Positions 17,704 to 26,652 of a DNA stretch of 64,000 nt are shown in pieces. Under the pieces are notes generated by a model. That model was not told the origin of the DNA. It ran no database searches and was given only the letters and a program-made list of their open reading frames with translations. The translations under genes and the position numbers were made by a program. Each line of letters starts with the position of its first letter. The stretch's first letter is position 1. The DNA comes from Parasalinivibrio latis (GTDB lineage: Bacteria > Pseudomonadota > Gammaproteobacteria > Enterobacterales > Vibrionaceae): the NCBI RefSeq assembly GCF_036825535.1, contig NZ_CP098813.1:868001-932000 (forward strand), written 5' to 3'.

Positions 17704-17728
17704 GAAATAAACATTTCATTGAGAAATG
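17704..17728. promoter_or_regulatory. Candidate IolR operator pair proximal to iolC copy 2
   Basis: GAAATAAACATTTC (17704-17717) fits GRAA-N6-TTYC. It overlaps a second inverted repeat, CATTTC-ATTGA-GAAATG (17712-17728). Both lie about 80-100 bases before the iolC start. Confidence 0.42.
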
Positions 17729-17807
17729 ATTCCAGGTGTAAACAGGCGGGACAGAGAATAAAACAGCTTCCGATGTGACTAACCGGTCCGCCTTACAGGA
17801 GAGAGAG

Positions 17808-19751
17808 ATGAGTAGCGGGGAAAAACAACTGGATGTGATTTGTATGGGCCGTGTAGCCGTTGACCTGTATGGCCAGCAGATTGGTGCCCGTCTGGAAGAC
17901 ATGGGGTCTTTCAATAAATATCTCGGTGGATCGTCAGGTAACGTGGCTTATGGTACCGCCCGTCAGGGATTGAAATCCGGTATGCTAGCCCGCGTTGGCG
18001 ATGAGCATATGGGGCGCTTCCTGCGCGAGGAGCTGAACCGCCTCGGGGTGGACACCCAATACCTGATTACGGATAAAGAGAGGCTGACCGCCCTGGTTAT
18101 TCTGGGTATCAAAGATGAAGATACCTTCCCGCTGATTTTCTACCGTGACAACTGTGCGGACATGGCAATTACGCCGGATGATGTGAAAGAGGAATACATT
18201 GCTTCTGCACGTTGCCTGGCTATCACCGGGACACACCTTTCCAACCCGCAAACCCGCGAAGCGGTGCTGACGGCGCTGAGATATGCCCGCAAGCACGGCG
18301 TGCGCACGGCGCTGGACGTGGATTACCGGCCGGTTCTTTGGGGTTTAACCTCACTCGGCGACGGTGAAACGCGCTATATCGAATCCCAACAGGTGACGGC
18401 GCAACTGAAAGAAGTGCTGGGTCTGTTCGACCTGATTGTGGGTACCGAAGAAGAATTTCATATTGCCGGCGGCAGCACCGATACACTGGAAGCGCTGAGC
18501 GCAGTGCGTGAAGTGACGGATGCCGAACTGGTGTGCAAGCGAGGCCCGCTGGGTTGCAGTGTGTTTAGCAACGAAATCCCGGATGACCTCGACAAAGGCG
18601 TCACTGTACAAGGCGTCAGAGTGGATGTGCTCAACGTACTGGGAGCAGGTGATGCCTTTATGTCTGGCCTGCTGCGTGGCTACCTGAATAATGAGCCTTG
18701 GGAGCAAAGTTGCGCCTATGCCAACGCCTGCGGTGCGCTGGTGGTGTCGCGTCACGGCTGTGCCCCGGCAATGCCTTCAAAAGAAGAGTTGGATGATTAC
18801 CTGACCCGCGCTGAAAGTGTGCCTCGCCCTGACAAGGATGAACACCTGAACCACCTGCACCGGGTTACCACTCGCGACCACAGCTGGAATGAGCTCTGTA
18901 TCCTGGCATTTGACCACCGCGGCCAGTTTGTCGATATGGCGAAAGAAGCCGGAGCGGATTTGTCTGTTGTCCCTTACATGAAAAAACTGTTCTGGCAGGC
19001 AGCTCAGGAAGTGGTAGCGGAAACCGGCTTGCAAGGACAGGCGGGTATCCTGTGTGACGGTACGTTTGGACAGGCCGTGCTTAATGATATTACCGGCAAA
19101 GGGCAGGAAACTGACCAGCGTTGGTGGATTGGCCGTCCGATTGAACTGCCGGGCTCACGCCCGCTCCGTCTGGAACATGGCAATATCGGCAGCCAATTGA
19201 TCGACTGGCCTCTTGAACACATCGTGAAATGTCTGGTGTTCTACCATCCCGATGATGAGCGTGGTCTTCAGGCTGATCAGGAAGCGCTGATTCGTGAAGT
19301 CTATGAAGCGAGCTGCAAATCCGGCCATGAACTGTTGCTGGAAATTATCCTGCCTGCAGACAAACCGCGCCCTACCGGAGCGGAAGGCGACGAGCTTTAC
19401 CTGCGTGCGCTGACCCGTATTTACAACCTGGGTATCAAGCCGGACTGGTGGAAACTTCCGCCACTTACCGCCGGCGGTTGGAATAAGGTGTCTTCCCTGA
19501 TTGATGCGCGGGACGCCCATTGCCACGGCATTGTGATGCTCGGTCTGGATGCCCCGGCAGAAGTGCTGGAAGCCGGGTTCCGACAGGCAGCAGCCAGTGA
19601 AAAAGTGAAAGGCTTCGCCGTAGGCCGCACTATTTTCGGTGAGCCGTCACGCCGCTGGCTCCGCGGGGAACTCGATGACAGTGCGCTGGTATCTGAAATC
19701 AAAAACAACTATTTAAGCCTGATTCAGATGTGGCAACGCCGCAAAGGATAA
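17808..19751 (+). CDS. iolC: 5-dehydro-2-deoxygluconokinase IolC fused to a DUF2090 domain (copy 2)
   Basis: A 647-residue paralogue of the protein at 330-2234, identical at most positions by eye. It has the same PfkB kinase (NVLGAGDAFMSGLLRGYL) and DUF2090 halves and the same phosphorylation role in inositol degradation. It differs by small insertions in the DUF2090 half (for example GKGQETDQ and KPRPTGAEGDE). AGGAG six bases before the ATG at 17808 decides the start. It is divergent from iolR and upstream of iolA, a typical iol operon position. By context this is the ancestral-type copy, while the first copy travels with iolE. Confidence 0.93.
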   Translation: MSSGEKQLDVICMGRVAVDLYGQQIGARLEDMGSFNKYLGGSSGNVAYGTARQGLKSGMLARVGDEHMGRFLREELNRLGVDTQYLITDKERLTALVILGIKDEDTFPLIFYRDNCADMAITPDDVKEEYIASARCLAITGTHLSNPQTREAVLTALRYARKHGVRTALDVDYRPVLWGLTSLGDGETRYIESQQVTAQLKEVLGLFDLIVGTEEEFHIAGGSTDTLEALSAVREVTDAELVCKRGPLGCSVFSNEIPDDLDKGVTVQGVRVDVLNVLGAGDAFMSGLLRGYLNNEPWEQSCAYANACGALVVSRHGCAPAMPSKEELDDYLTRAESVPRPDKDEHLNHLHRVTTRDHSWNELCILAFDHRGQFVDMAKEAGADLSVVPYMKKLFWQAAQEVVAETGLQGQAGILCDGTFGQAVLNDITGKGQETDQRWWIGRPIELPGSRPLRLEHGNIGSQLIDWPLEHIVKCLVFYHPDDERGLQADQEALIREVYEASCKSGHELLLEIILPADKPRPTGAEGDELYLRALTRIYNLGIKPDWWKLPPLTAGGWNKVSSLIDARDAHCHGIVMLGLDAPAEVLEAGFRQAAASEKVKGFAVGRTIFGEPSRRWLRGELDDSALVSEIKNNYLSLIQMWQRRKG

Positions 19752-19772
19752 AACGCCCCTGACAATACAATG

Positions 19773-19792
19773 CCGGCAGAAACCACTGCCGG
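19773..19792 (+). other. Stem-loop between iolC and iolA
   Basis: CCGGCAG and CTGCCGG pair around six bases in the 228-base gap between the two genes. No T run follows, so it is more likely an mRNA processing or stability element than a full terminator. The rest of the gap shows nothing clear. Confidence 0.4.
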
Positions 19793-19979
19793 TGAAAATG
19801 GCCTGAACAGGCAAAGGGTGCTGAATAACACCGGATAGCGAGGAAGCCCAAGTCCTGAACGTGTTTGTCTTTTAACGATGAAACAGAGAACACGTTCCCT
19901 TATCCGGAAAGTATAAAACTGAAACAAAAGTCCCGGCCTTTTCCCTACAACTACCGGGTACTAACAACAAGGAATCAAC

Positions 19980-21488
19980 ATGGATACGGTAAATAACTTT
20001 ATCAATGGTCAGGTAACGGAAAGCAACAGCGGCCGCTATGGCGCGATCTTTAACCCGGCGACAGGGGAGCAGACCCGTCAAGTAGCCATGAGCACAGTCG
20101 CTGAAGTTGAATCCGCGATCGAAGCGGCACAGGCAGCCTTCCGCCCCTGGCGTAAAACCCCGCCGCTGCGCCGTGCCCGCGTCATGTTCAAGTTCAAGGC
20201 GTTGTTGGAAGCCAACATGGACCGCCTGGCCCGTCTTATTTCCAATGAGCACGGCAAAGTGTATTCCGATGCGGTGGGTGAAGTAACCCGTGGCCTGGAA
20301 GTGGTGGAGTTTGCCTGCGGTATCCCACACCTGCAAAAAGGCGAAGCTTCTGCCAATGTTGGCAGCGGCGTAGACAGCCACTCCCTGATGCAGCCACTGG
20401 GGGTATGTGCCGGTATTACTCCGTTTAACTTCCCTGCCATGGTTCCAATGTGGATGTTCCCGATTGCCATTGCGACCGGTAATACCTTTGTCCTCAAGCC
20501 GTCTGAAAAAGATCCATCCGTTCCTTTGCTGCTGGCGGAACTTCTAAAAGAAGCAGGTCTGCCGGATGGTGTTTTCAACGTCGTTAACGGTGACAAAGAA
20601 GCGGTAGATGTGCTGCTGACTGACGCTCGTGTCCAGGCTGTCAGCTTTGTGGGTTCAACGCCGATTGCTGAATATATCTATTCCACTGCCTCTGCCCACG
20701 GCAAACGTTGCCAGGCTCTGGGCGGTGCGAAAAACCACGCAGTTCTGATGCCGGATGCAGATATGGATCTGGCAACGGGCGCCATCATGGGGGCTGGTTT
20801 CGGTGCGGCGGGTGAACGTTGCATGGCGCTGTCTGTTGTCGTTGCTGTCGGTGATGAAACTGCAGATGAACTGGTCAGCCGCCTGAAAGGCAAGATCGCA
20901 GAAATGCGTGTTGGCCCGGGTATTGTCGATGGTCAGGAAAACGACATGGGACCGGTGATTTCCGCCCAACACCGCGACAAGATTATCGGTTACATCAATC
21001 AGGGTGTTGAAGCCGGTGCAGAACTGGCTGTGGATGGCCGCAATATCTCTGTAGCGGGCCATGAAAACGGCTACTTTGTCGGCCCGACACTGTTCGATCA
21101 CGTCCAACCGGATATGACTATTTATCAAGAAGAAATATTCGGGCCTGTGCTGTCAATTGTACGTGTACCTGATTACGAAACAGCACTGGAACTGATTAAC
21201 CGCCACGAATACGGTAACGGTACCGCAATCTTTACCCGTGACGGTGAAACTGCCCGTGAATTTGAAGATGAAGTATTGGCGGGCATGGTCGGCATTAACG
21301 TGCCAATCCCTGTACCTATGGCGTTCCACAGCTTTGGTGGCTGGAAGCGCTCTATCTTTGGTCCACTGAATGTCCATGGTAAAGATGGCGTACGTTTCTA
21401 CACCCGCATGAAGACCGTTACCAGCCGTTGGCCTGCGAGTGTGCGCCTGGAGCAGCACAAGAGCGACTTCGTTATGCCGACGATGTAA
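19980..21488 (+). CDS. iolA: Methylmalonate-semialdehyde dehydrogenase (CoA-acylating) IolA/MmsA
   Basis: This enzyme oxidatively decarboxylates malonate semialdehyde, the last intermediate of inositol catabolism, to acetyl-CoA. It can also act on methylmalonate semialdehyde. The 502-residue length and aldehyde-dehydrogenase fold fit. Visible are GITPFNFPAMVPMWMFP, the substrate-site FVGSTPIAEYIY, LGGAKNHAVLMPDAD and the catalytic Cys in FGAAGERCMALS (near residue 284). The C-terminal FGPLNVHGKDGVRFYTRMKT is diagnostic of MmsA. AAGGAA precedes the ATG. It follows iolC copy 2 and ends at a strong terminator. Confidence 0.94.
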   Translation: MDTVNNFINGQVTESNSGRYGAIFNPATGEQTRQVAMSTVAEVESAIEAAQAAFRPWRKTPPLRRARVMFKFKALLEANMDRLARLISNEHGKVYSDAVGEVTRGLEVVEFACGIPHLQKGEASANVGSGVDSHSLMQPLGVCAGITPFNFPAMVPMWMFPIAIATGNTFVLKPSEKDPSVPLLLAELLKEAGLPDGVFNVVNGDKEAVDVLLTDARVQAVSFVGSTPIAEYIYSTASAHGKRCQALGGAKNHAVLMPDADMDLATGAIMGAGFGAAGERCMALSVVVAVGDETADELVSRLKGKIAEMRVGPGIVDGQENDMGPVISAQHRDKIIGYINQGVEAGAELAVDGRNISVAGHENGYFVGPTLFDHVQPDMTIYQEEIFGPVLSIVRVPDYETALELINRHEYGNGTAIFTRDGETAREFEDEVLAGMVGINVPIPVPMAFHSFGGWKRSIFGPLNVHGKDGVRFYTRMKTVTSRWPASVRLEQHKSDFVMPTM

Positions 21489-21531
21489 GCGATATCTCCG
21501 AAACATTACAAACTTTTCCTACGTTGATTTT

Positions 21532-21555
21532 GCGGACCTTCTGGTCCGCTTTTTT
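21532..21555 (+). terminator. Terminator after iolA
   Basis: GCGGACC and GGTCCGC around a TTCT loop, followed by six T residues. Confidence 0.9.
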
Positions 21556-21618
21556 GTCGCCTACAGAAAGATCCTGGGGTTAAAATTACGGCTGGTGAAA
21601 GCAGGATTGGCGAAGGCA

Positions 21619-22170
21619 ATGAAACGGATCAATGTGGTTGGGACCAGTGGAAGCGGGAAATCTACCGTCAGTAAACGGCTTGCTGAAAAGCTGGGGTATC
21701 CCTGTTATGAAATGGACGCCCTTTTCTGGAAGCCAAACTGGACAGAGTCCACGGATGCTGAGCTTTTTGACGCCGTCCGTCAGGTGACAGAACAGCCATG
21801 CTGGGTATTAGACGGTAATTATAACCGAACTGCGTCAATCAAATGGGCTGATGCCGATACAATAGTCTGGGTAGACTATTCACTTCAGCGTACCCTGTAT
21901 CAGTCCTTAAGAAGGTCCTTTTCCCGCTGTATATCCGGACGGGAACTTTGGCCGGGAACAGGAAACAGGGAGACCTTTCGTAAGTCCTTTTTCAGTCGGG
22001 ATTCCATCTTGCTTTGGACGGTTAAAACCTACCATAAGAATCGTCGCCGATACCTGACTCTGATGGAGGCAGAAGAGTACCAACACCTGACATTTATCTG
22101 CCTTCGTTCCCCGGTTGAGACAAGCCGTTTTCTGAATTCTATCCAACCTGAGCCATCCGATGATGCCTGA
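21619..22170 (+). CDS. P-loop kinase-like protein (adenylate kinase/FlaR topology-modulation type)
   Basis: A 183-residue cytoplasmic protein beginning MKRINVVGTSGSGKSTVSKR, which contains the Walker A motif GTSGSGKST. The following EMDALFWKPNW and WVLDGNYN segments are characteristic of proteins annotated as DNA topology modulation protein FlaR or adenylate-kinase-like. They are probably small-molecule or nucleotide kinases of unknown substrate. The ATG at 21619 is chosen because the P-loop normally starts within ten residues of the N-terminus; only a weak AAGG lies before it. Its 3' end overlaps the next gene by 11 bases, implying coupled translation. Confidence 0.75.
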   Translation: MKRINVVGTSGSGKSTVSKRLAEKLGYPCYEMDALFWKPNWTESTDAELFDAVRQVTEQPCWVLDGNYNRTASIKWADADTIVWVDYSLQRTLYQSLRRSFSRCISGRELWPGTGNRETFRKSFFSRDSILLWTVKTYHKNRRRYLTLMEAEEYQHLTFICLRSPVETSRFLNSIQPEPSDDA

Positions 22171-22717
22171 CTATCAACAGCAACTTACTCAAATGATCCT
22201 GAGCGACCCAATTCGTTGCCGGGCGCTTGAATGTGTTCGTGAACTTAACCTGCCAGATTGCTGGGTAGGGGCGGGCTTCGTGCGAAATATGGTGTGGGAT
22301 AACCTCCATGGGTTTAAAACCCCAACACCGTTGAATGATGTGGACGTGGTGTATTTCGACCCGGATGGCATAAGGGGTGAAAGGGATTATGAATCCCTCC
22401 TCCATACCATGATGCCTGAGCTCAATTGGCAGGTTAAAAACCAGGCGTTTATGCATACCAGGAACAATGACAGGCCATACTCTGATACCTTGGATGCCAT
22501 TTCATTCTGGGTGGAGAAAGAAACGTGTGTGGCTGTCCGTTTGCTGGATACCGGTCAATATGCGTTTAATGCAAGTTATGGGTTTAGTTCTTTGTTTGCA
22601 CTAATGCTTTCTTGGAACCCTAAGCGCCCATACTCCCTGTTTGAACACCGTGTAAAAACAAAAGGCTGGTTAATGAAATGGCCTCTATTACAAAAGGAAA
22701 AACGAAAGAATAATTAA
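22160..22717 (+). CDS. Nucleotidyltransferase-like protein (NTP_transf_6 / COG3575 type)
   Basis: A 185-residue protein with WVGAGFVRNMVWDNLHG followed by PLNDVDVVYFD, the arrangement of the NTP_transf_6 family of uncharacterised nucleotidyltransferase-like proteins. The acidic DVDVVYFD pair is the likely metal site. Two adjacent ATG codons at 22160 and 22163 may serve as the start. It overlaps the preceding P-loop gene and is probably cotranscribed with it. The substrate is unknown. Confidence 0.72.
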   Translation: MMPDYQQQLTQMILSDPIRCRALECVRELNLPDCWVGAGFVRNMVWDNLHGFKTPTPLNDVDVVYFDPDGIRGERDYESLLHTMMPELNWQVKNQAFMHTRNNDRPYSDTLDAISFWVEKETCVAVRLLDTGQYAFNASYGFSSLFALMLSWNPKRPYSLFEHRVKTKGWLMKWPLLQKEKRKNN

Positions 22718-23022
22718 TTAAATATATTTTTCTTTTTCGTTTTGGATGATTTCATGAATATCAATGGGAAATATTTATACATTAAATCACACCATTGCTT
22801 GAGCAATGACCGCTAAGGAAATAAATTCTTAAATCGCGCCTTATATTATTATAACAAATTGAAAATAAATGACTTTATATTGCCTTTTAAATGCCGATAG
22901 TATGTGTTAAGGTTTTATTTCAATTAAAATAATATATAACACCTCTGGTGATTTTTAATCAAGCAGGTCTTTCTTACCCAATGTATACATAAAGTTATTA
23001 TTATTTGCATATTGGAGAAAGA
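22718..23022. other. A+T-rich intergenic region with a 16-bp palindrome
   Basis: The 305 bases between the nucleotidyltransferase-like gene and the phosphodiesterase are very A+T-rich and contain no gene. The only clear structure is CATTGCT-TG-AGCAATG at 22793-22808, a perfect inverted repeat that could be an operator. The promoter of the next gene presumably lies here. Confidence 0.5.
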
Positions 23023-24774
23023 ATGAAAAAAGGAATTTTATGCGCTGCATTGTGTTTCCAATTTTTGGGGGCGAATGCTCATGCTGACCAAAAAACACTC
23101 CTAATTGGAGTGGACGGTGTTCAACTTGAAAAGCTATTGCAAGTAGACGCACCAAATATAAAAGGCCTTAATATTCAAAAGGCATATACCGGTGGAATTA
23201 CAAACGAGGGAAGTGAGCAAAAAACTAAAAGTGGTCCAGGATGGGTGACTATTTTAACGGGGGTGTGGGCCAATAAACACAATGTTACTACTAATGTTTC
23301 TGGTTTGGCTAACCCTAATTTCCCAAGTATATACAAACGCCTTCATGATTTTAATCCCAACTTGCATATTGCCAGTTATTCTACCTGGAAGTCTATCCAT
23401 ACTAACTTTTTTACCGATGATCTAAGCGTAATAGACAGCTATAACACTGGAACGACTGATCAGACAAACACGGATAAAGGCGTTAACGCAATTCTTAACG
23501 ATGATGCCGATTTCGTTTTTGTCCATCTTGATGAGCCAGATGTTGTTGGCCATGCGCAGTGTTTCGGTGATGCTTACAACGAATCTATTGAAGTGGCTGA
23601 CCGACAGGTTGGAGAATTGTTGAGTGCAGTTGCTCAATCCCAACAGACGAATAACGATGACTGGTTGGTGCTGTTGACCACAGATCACGGTCGGGATCGT
23701 CTTCGGGGCTGTAGCCACGGTAACCCGACGACATATGAAAAAACTATCTTTATCGCATCGAACAAAGCTTTAAATGCTGAGTTTTCTGAAACAACAAGTG
23801 TCACTAATACTGATTTTGATGGCCTTTATGGCAATGTTGCTCAGACTGCAATTGTTCCTACCATTTTGGATCATATGGGTGTTGATGTAACCATTCAGGA
23901 CAGGTTTGACAGTACCTCTCTGATTGGGACGCCTGGGGTGCGTAAGTTGATGAAACACGCAAACGGTATTTCCTGGTATGGTACATCTAACAAGCCTGTC
24001 ACCATTTACCAAAATGGTAATCAAGTTGATGTTGTTGAAGACAGTGTGGGTTTTTGGGCTCACCCAGAGGTTGACTATACTACGGATTTTGTCTTTGTTC
24101 TGAATGATGTACCCGTTGGTTACAGAATCAGTGAAATCCCACATGTAGAAGCGATGCATGGCTGGAGCAATGATCGTATCTATATGTTCAGAAGTGATAA
24201 CAGTTACTTAAGGTACAGCAAAACTACCGATAAAACTGATGTTGGTTATCCAAAACCAATTAACTATACGTATTGGAGTGGGTTAGAAGACTATAAAGAT
24301 AGTATTTCCGGTGCATTCAAGCTCGATGATACTACTGTTATCTTCTTTTTGAATGATGGAAGATATATCGAATTTGATATTCCGTCAGACAGGGCACGAG
24401 ATGGCTTTCCGAAAAACACAGCAGATAACTGGCCAGGTGTAGGCCCATATGCGACACAAATATCTGCTGCGTTCAGATGGAATGATGCGAAAGTATTTTT
24501 CTTCCTGAAAAATGGCACCTACCTTCGCTATAATACTGTCAATAATCAAGTGGATGCAGGCTATCCGAAGAATGTGGATAATTCAACGTGGCCTGGTCTC
24601 GAAGGACTTGGAGAAAAAATCATATCTGCTATTCAGTGGAGTGACAGCGTGGGCTACATTTTCTTCAACAACAGAACCTACGTTAAGTATGATATTACTA
24701 ATGATAAAACATACAGTGGTTATCCCCGAGTTATTGATGATGAATCATGGCCTGGAATATATGACCATCAATAA
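23023..24774 (+). CDS. Secreted type I phosphodiesterase/nucleotide pyrophosphatase with C-terminal hemopexin repeats
   Basis: A 583-residue exported protein. A Sec signal peptide ends near GANAHA-DQ. The alkaline-phosphatase-superfamily phosphodiesterase domain covers about residues 25-320: metal-ligand LIGVDGVQ, nucleophile region GPGWVTILTG, HLDEPDVVGHA, LLTTDHGRD and CSHGN. From about residue 375 there are four hemopexin-like repeats, recognisable by YPKPINYTYWSGL, FPKNTADNWPGV, YPKNVDNSTWPGL and YPRVIDDESWPGI. The hydrolysed substrate may be a nucleotide or phosphodiester lipid. The hemopexin propeller probably binds a ligand or surface. GGAGAAAG before the ATG at 23023 decides the start. 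The A+T-rich codons differ from the iol genes, suggesting acquisition. Confidence 0.8.
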   Translation: MKKGILCAALCFQFLGANAHADQKTLLIGVDGVQLEKLLQVDAPNIKGLNIQKAYTGGITNEGSEQKTKSGPGWVTILTGVWANKHNVTTNVSGLANPNFPSIYKRLHDFNPNLHIASYSTWKSIHTNFFTDDLSVIDSYNTGTTDQTNTDKGVNAILNDDADFVFVHLDEPDVVGHAQCFGDAYNESIEVADRQVGELLSAVAQSQQTNNDDWLVLLTTDHGRDRLRGCSHGNPTTYEKTIFIASNKALNAEFSETTSVTNTDFDGLYGNVAQTAIVPTILDHMGVDVTIQDRFDSTSLIGTPGVRKLMKHANGISWYGTSNKPVTIYQNGNQVDVVEDSVGFWAHPEVDYTTDFVFVLNDVPVGYRISEIPHVEAMHGWSNDRIYMFRSDNSYLRYSKTTDKTDVGYPKPINYTYWSGLEDYKDSISGAFKLDDTTVIFFLNDGRYIEFDIPSDRARDGFPKNTADNWPGVGPYATQISAAFRWNDAKVFFFLKNGTYLRYNTVNNQVDAGYPKNVDNSTWPGLEGLGEKIISAIQWSDSVGYIFFNNRTYVKYDITNDKTYSGYPRVIDDESWPGIYDHQ

Positions 24775-24789
24775 TTAGGATATTTACAA

Positions 24790-24816
24790 GAGCCAGCATT
24801 ATGCTGGCTCATTTTT
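24790..24816 (+). terminator. Terminator after the phosphodiesterase-hemopexin gene
   Basis: GAGCCAGCAT and ATGCTGGCTC form a 10-bp stem, followed by ATTTTTAT. Confidence 0.9.
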
Positions 24817-24987
24817 ATCTTTATTTAGAGCTTCTGTGGGGTGAATAAAAAACTGTTCATTAATGTATTGATAATTGTCTTTTTGATGTCGATTCTCATT
24901 ATTAAATCAGGTTCGGAAAACTAACAACTGAAGACTGCGCCATCTTGTTCTAGCGTTGATCTTATGGGCTCCTGCGAGGACATAAGA

Positions 24988-26457
24988 ATGGGACAAGACA
25001 TAAATAAAACCTCGTTTACTGCCACGGACCACAGTCGGTTCGCTCGGCAGCTCAAAACTGAACTGGATCAGCTGGAAGCGATGTTGAACACACCGGGGTG
25101 GGGAGTAGGAACTTGCACGCTGGGTGCGGAGCTGGAGCTTTACCTTACCGACCGACAACACCGACCGGCACATTGCAACCTCGCCCTCCTCGATAAAGCT
25201 GCTGATTCCTCTCTTACCGCCGAAATCAATCAATTCAACCTCGAATACAACTGCCCTTATACCGAGTTTTCCGGATCGCCATTCAGCTGGCTGAAGGAAA
25301 AAATGGATACCCAGCTCAAATCACTTGAAAAGCATGCAGATGACATGGCGGTGCAGGTCACGCCGATCGGAATCCTGCCGACGTTGACCAAAGAAGACTT
25401 CGGGCTTGGCTCGATGACGGATTCCCCCCGTTACCATGCGTTGACCAAGGTGCTTTCTGAAAGCCGGGGCGGGCCTTTCCATATCAGGATCCACGGCGCA
25501 GACAGCCTTGAGACCGATGCAGATGATGTAACCCTGGAAGGCGCAAATACCTCATTGCAAATCCATTTCCGGGTTAAACCGGATGAATTTGCCCAGTGGT
25601 ACAACGGCATTCAACTGGCGACGATTTTTACCCTGGCGGTCGGTGCAAATTCGCCGACATTCCTGGGGCAACGCCTGTGGCATGAAACCCGGATTCCGCT
25701 GTTTAAGCAGTCCATAGACAGCCGGAGCCTGTGTGGCCTCAACTGGCATATACCCTGCAGGGTTTCTTACGGGAAAGGCTACGTGAGGAAAAGTGCACTG
25801 GAGCTTTTCCGCCAGGGCGTCAGCCTCCAGCCGGTTCTCTTACCGGAAGTGTTCGACAGCCGTAAACACCCGGAAGGTGCCCCTCCGCTTTCCGCCTTGC
25901 GCCTGCACCAAAGCACGATCTGGAGCTGGAACCGGGCAGTTTATGATGATGCAGACAACGGCCATTTGCGGATAGAGCTGCGCGCCCTTCCTGCCGGGCC
26001 GACAACCCTGGATATGATGGCCAACGCCGCGCTTTGCATCGGGCTGGCGAAGGCATTGCAGAAAGACCTCGACCGGCTGATGGATCTGCTGCCCTTTGAA
26101 TTCGCCGAGTACGATTTCTACCGGGCTGCCCAGCACGGGATTGATGCAAAAGTGCTCTGGGAGTGCAGTGACGGCAAGCTGAAAGAATTCCTGCTGACAG
26201 ATATCCTTGCCAGTCTACTGCCATCGGTAGTAGATGCGCTGGTGGAACTGGGGATAGACAGCCAGGAAGCGCAGACCCTTATCTCAGTAATCGAGCGGCG
26301 GATTGCCCGGCGTCAGAGTGGCGCGAGCTGGCAGTTAGCGACCCTTGAAAGCCTGGAACGGAAACACAACCGTGCGGAGGCTCTCGCAAAGATGTTTGCG
26401 ATGTATCAAAAGCAATTCCAGACAGGAGAAGCGGTTTCACAGTGGCCGGTTTTATGA
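24988..26457 (+). CDS. Glutamate-cysteine ligase family 2 (GCS2)-like carboxylate-amine ligase
   Basis: A 489-residue cytoplasmic protein of the GCS2/YbdK-type ATP-grasp-like ligases, longer than YbdK (about 370). It has the acidic motif LGAELELYLTD near residue 45, SRGGPFHIRIHGADSLE and SLQIHFRVKPDEF in the core, and a basic C-terminal stretch (VIERRIARRQSGASWQL). Family members ligate an amine to a gamma-carboxylate using ATP; the substrates here are unknown. The start at 24988 follows GAGGA by seven bases; an ATG at 24964 lacks a site. The next gene on the strand encodes an AstE-like deacylase, suggesting the two act on the same amide or peptide. Confidence 0.78.
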   Translation: MGQDINKTSFTATDHSRFARQLKTELDQLEAMLNTPGWGVGTCTLGAELELYLTDRQHRPAHCNLALLDKAADSSLTAEINQFNLEYNCPYTEFSGSPFSWLKEKMDTQLKSLEKHADDMAVQVTPIGILPTLTKEDFGLGSMTDSPRYHALTKVLSESRGGPFHIRIHGADSLETDADDVTLEGANTSLQIHFRVKPDEFAQWYNGIQLATIFTLAVGANSPTFLGQRLWHETRIPLFKQSIDSRSLCGLNWHIPCRVSYGKGYVRKSALELFRQGVSLQPVLLPEVFDSRKHPEGAPPLSALRLHQSTIWSWNRAVYDDADNGHLRIELRALPAGPTTLDMMANAALCIGLAKALQKDLDRLMDLLPFEFAEYDFYRAAQHGIDAKVLWECSDGKLKEFLLTDILASLLPSVVDALVELGIDSQEAQTLISVIERRIARRQSGASWQLATLESLERKHNRAEALAKMFAMYQKQFQTGEAVSQWPVL

Positions 26458-26652
26458 TACCAATCAGACTAATTCCTTGTTCTTTCTGACTGGTCGAAAT
26501 CATCCATTTCAGCGTTACTCGTTTTGATGTTAGCCCCACTAGCATCTTCAACTCGCGCCTTGAACTGAATGATTTCTCCTGCGTCATCTCAGACCAAAGA
26601 ATTAATCCAATTGGTATGATGGCCTCGGGGATAACTTAGCGAAATTGAAGGG

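Noticed and set aside
24840..24910. Fur-box-like sequence (GATTCTCATTATT region) before the GCS2-like gene
   Set aside because: It matches only part of a Fur site and there is no iron-related gene nearby.
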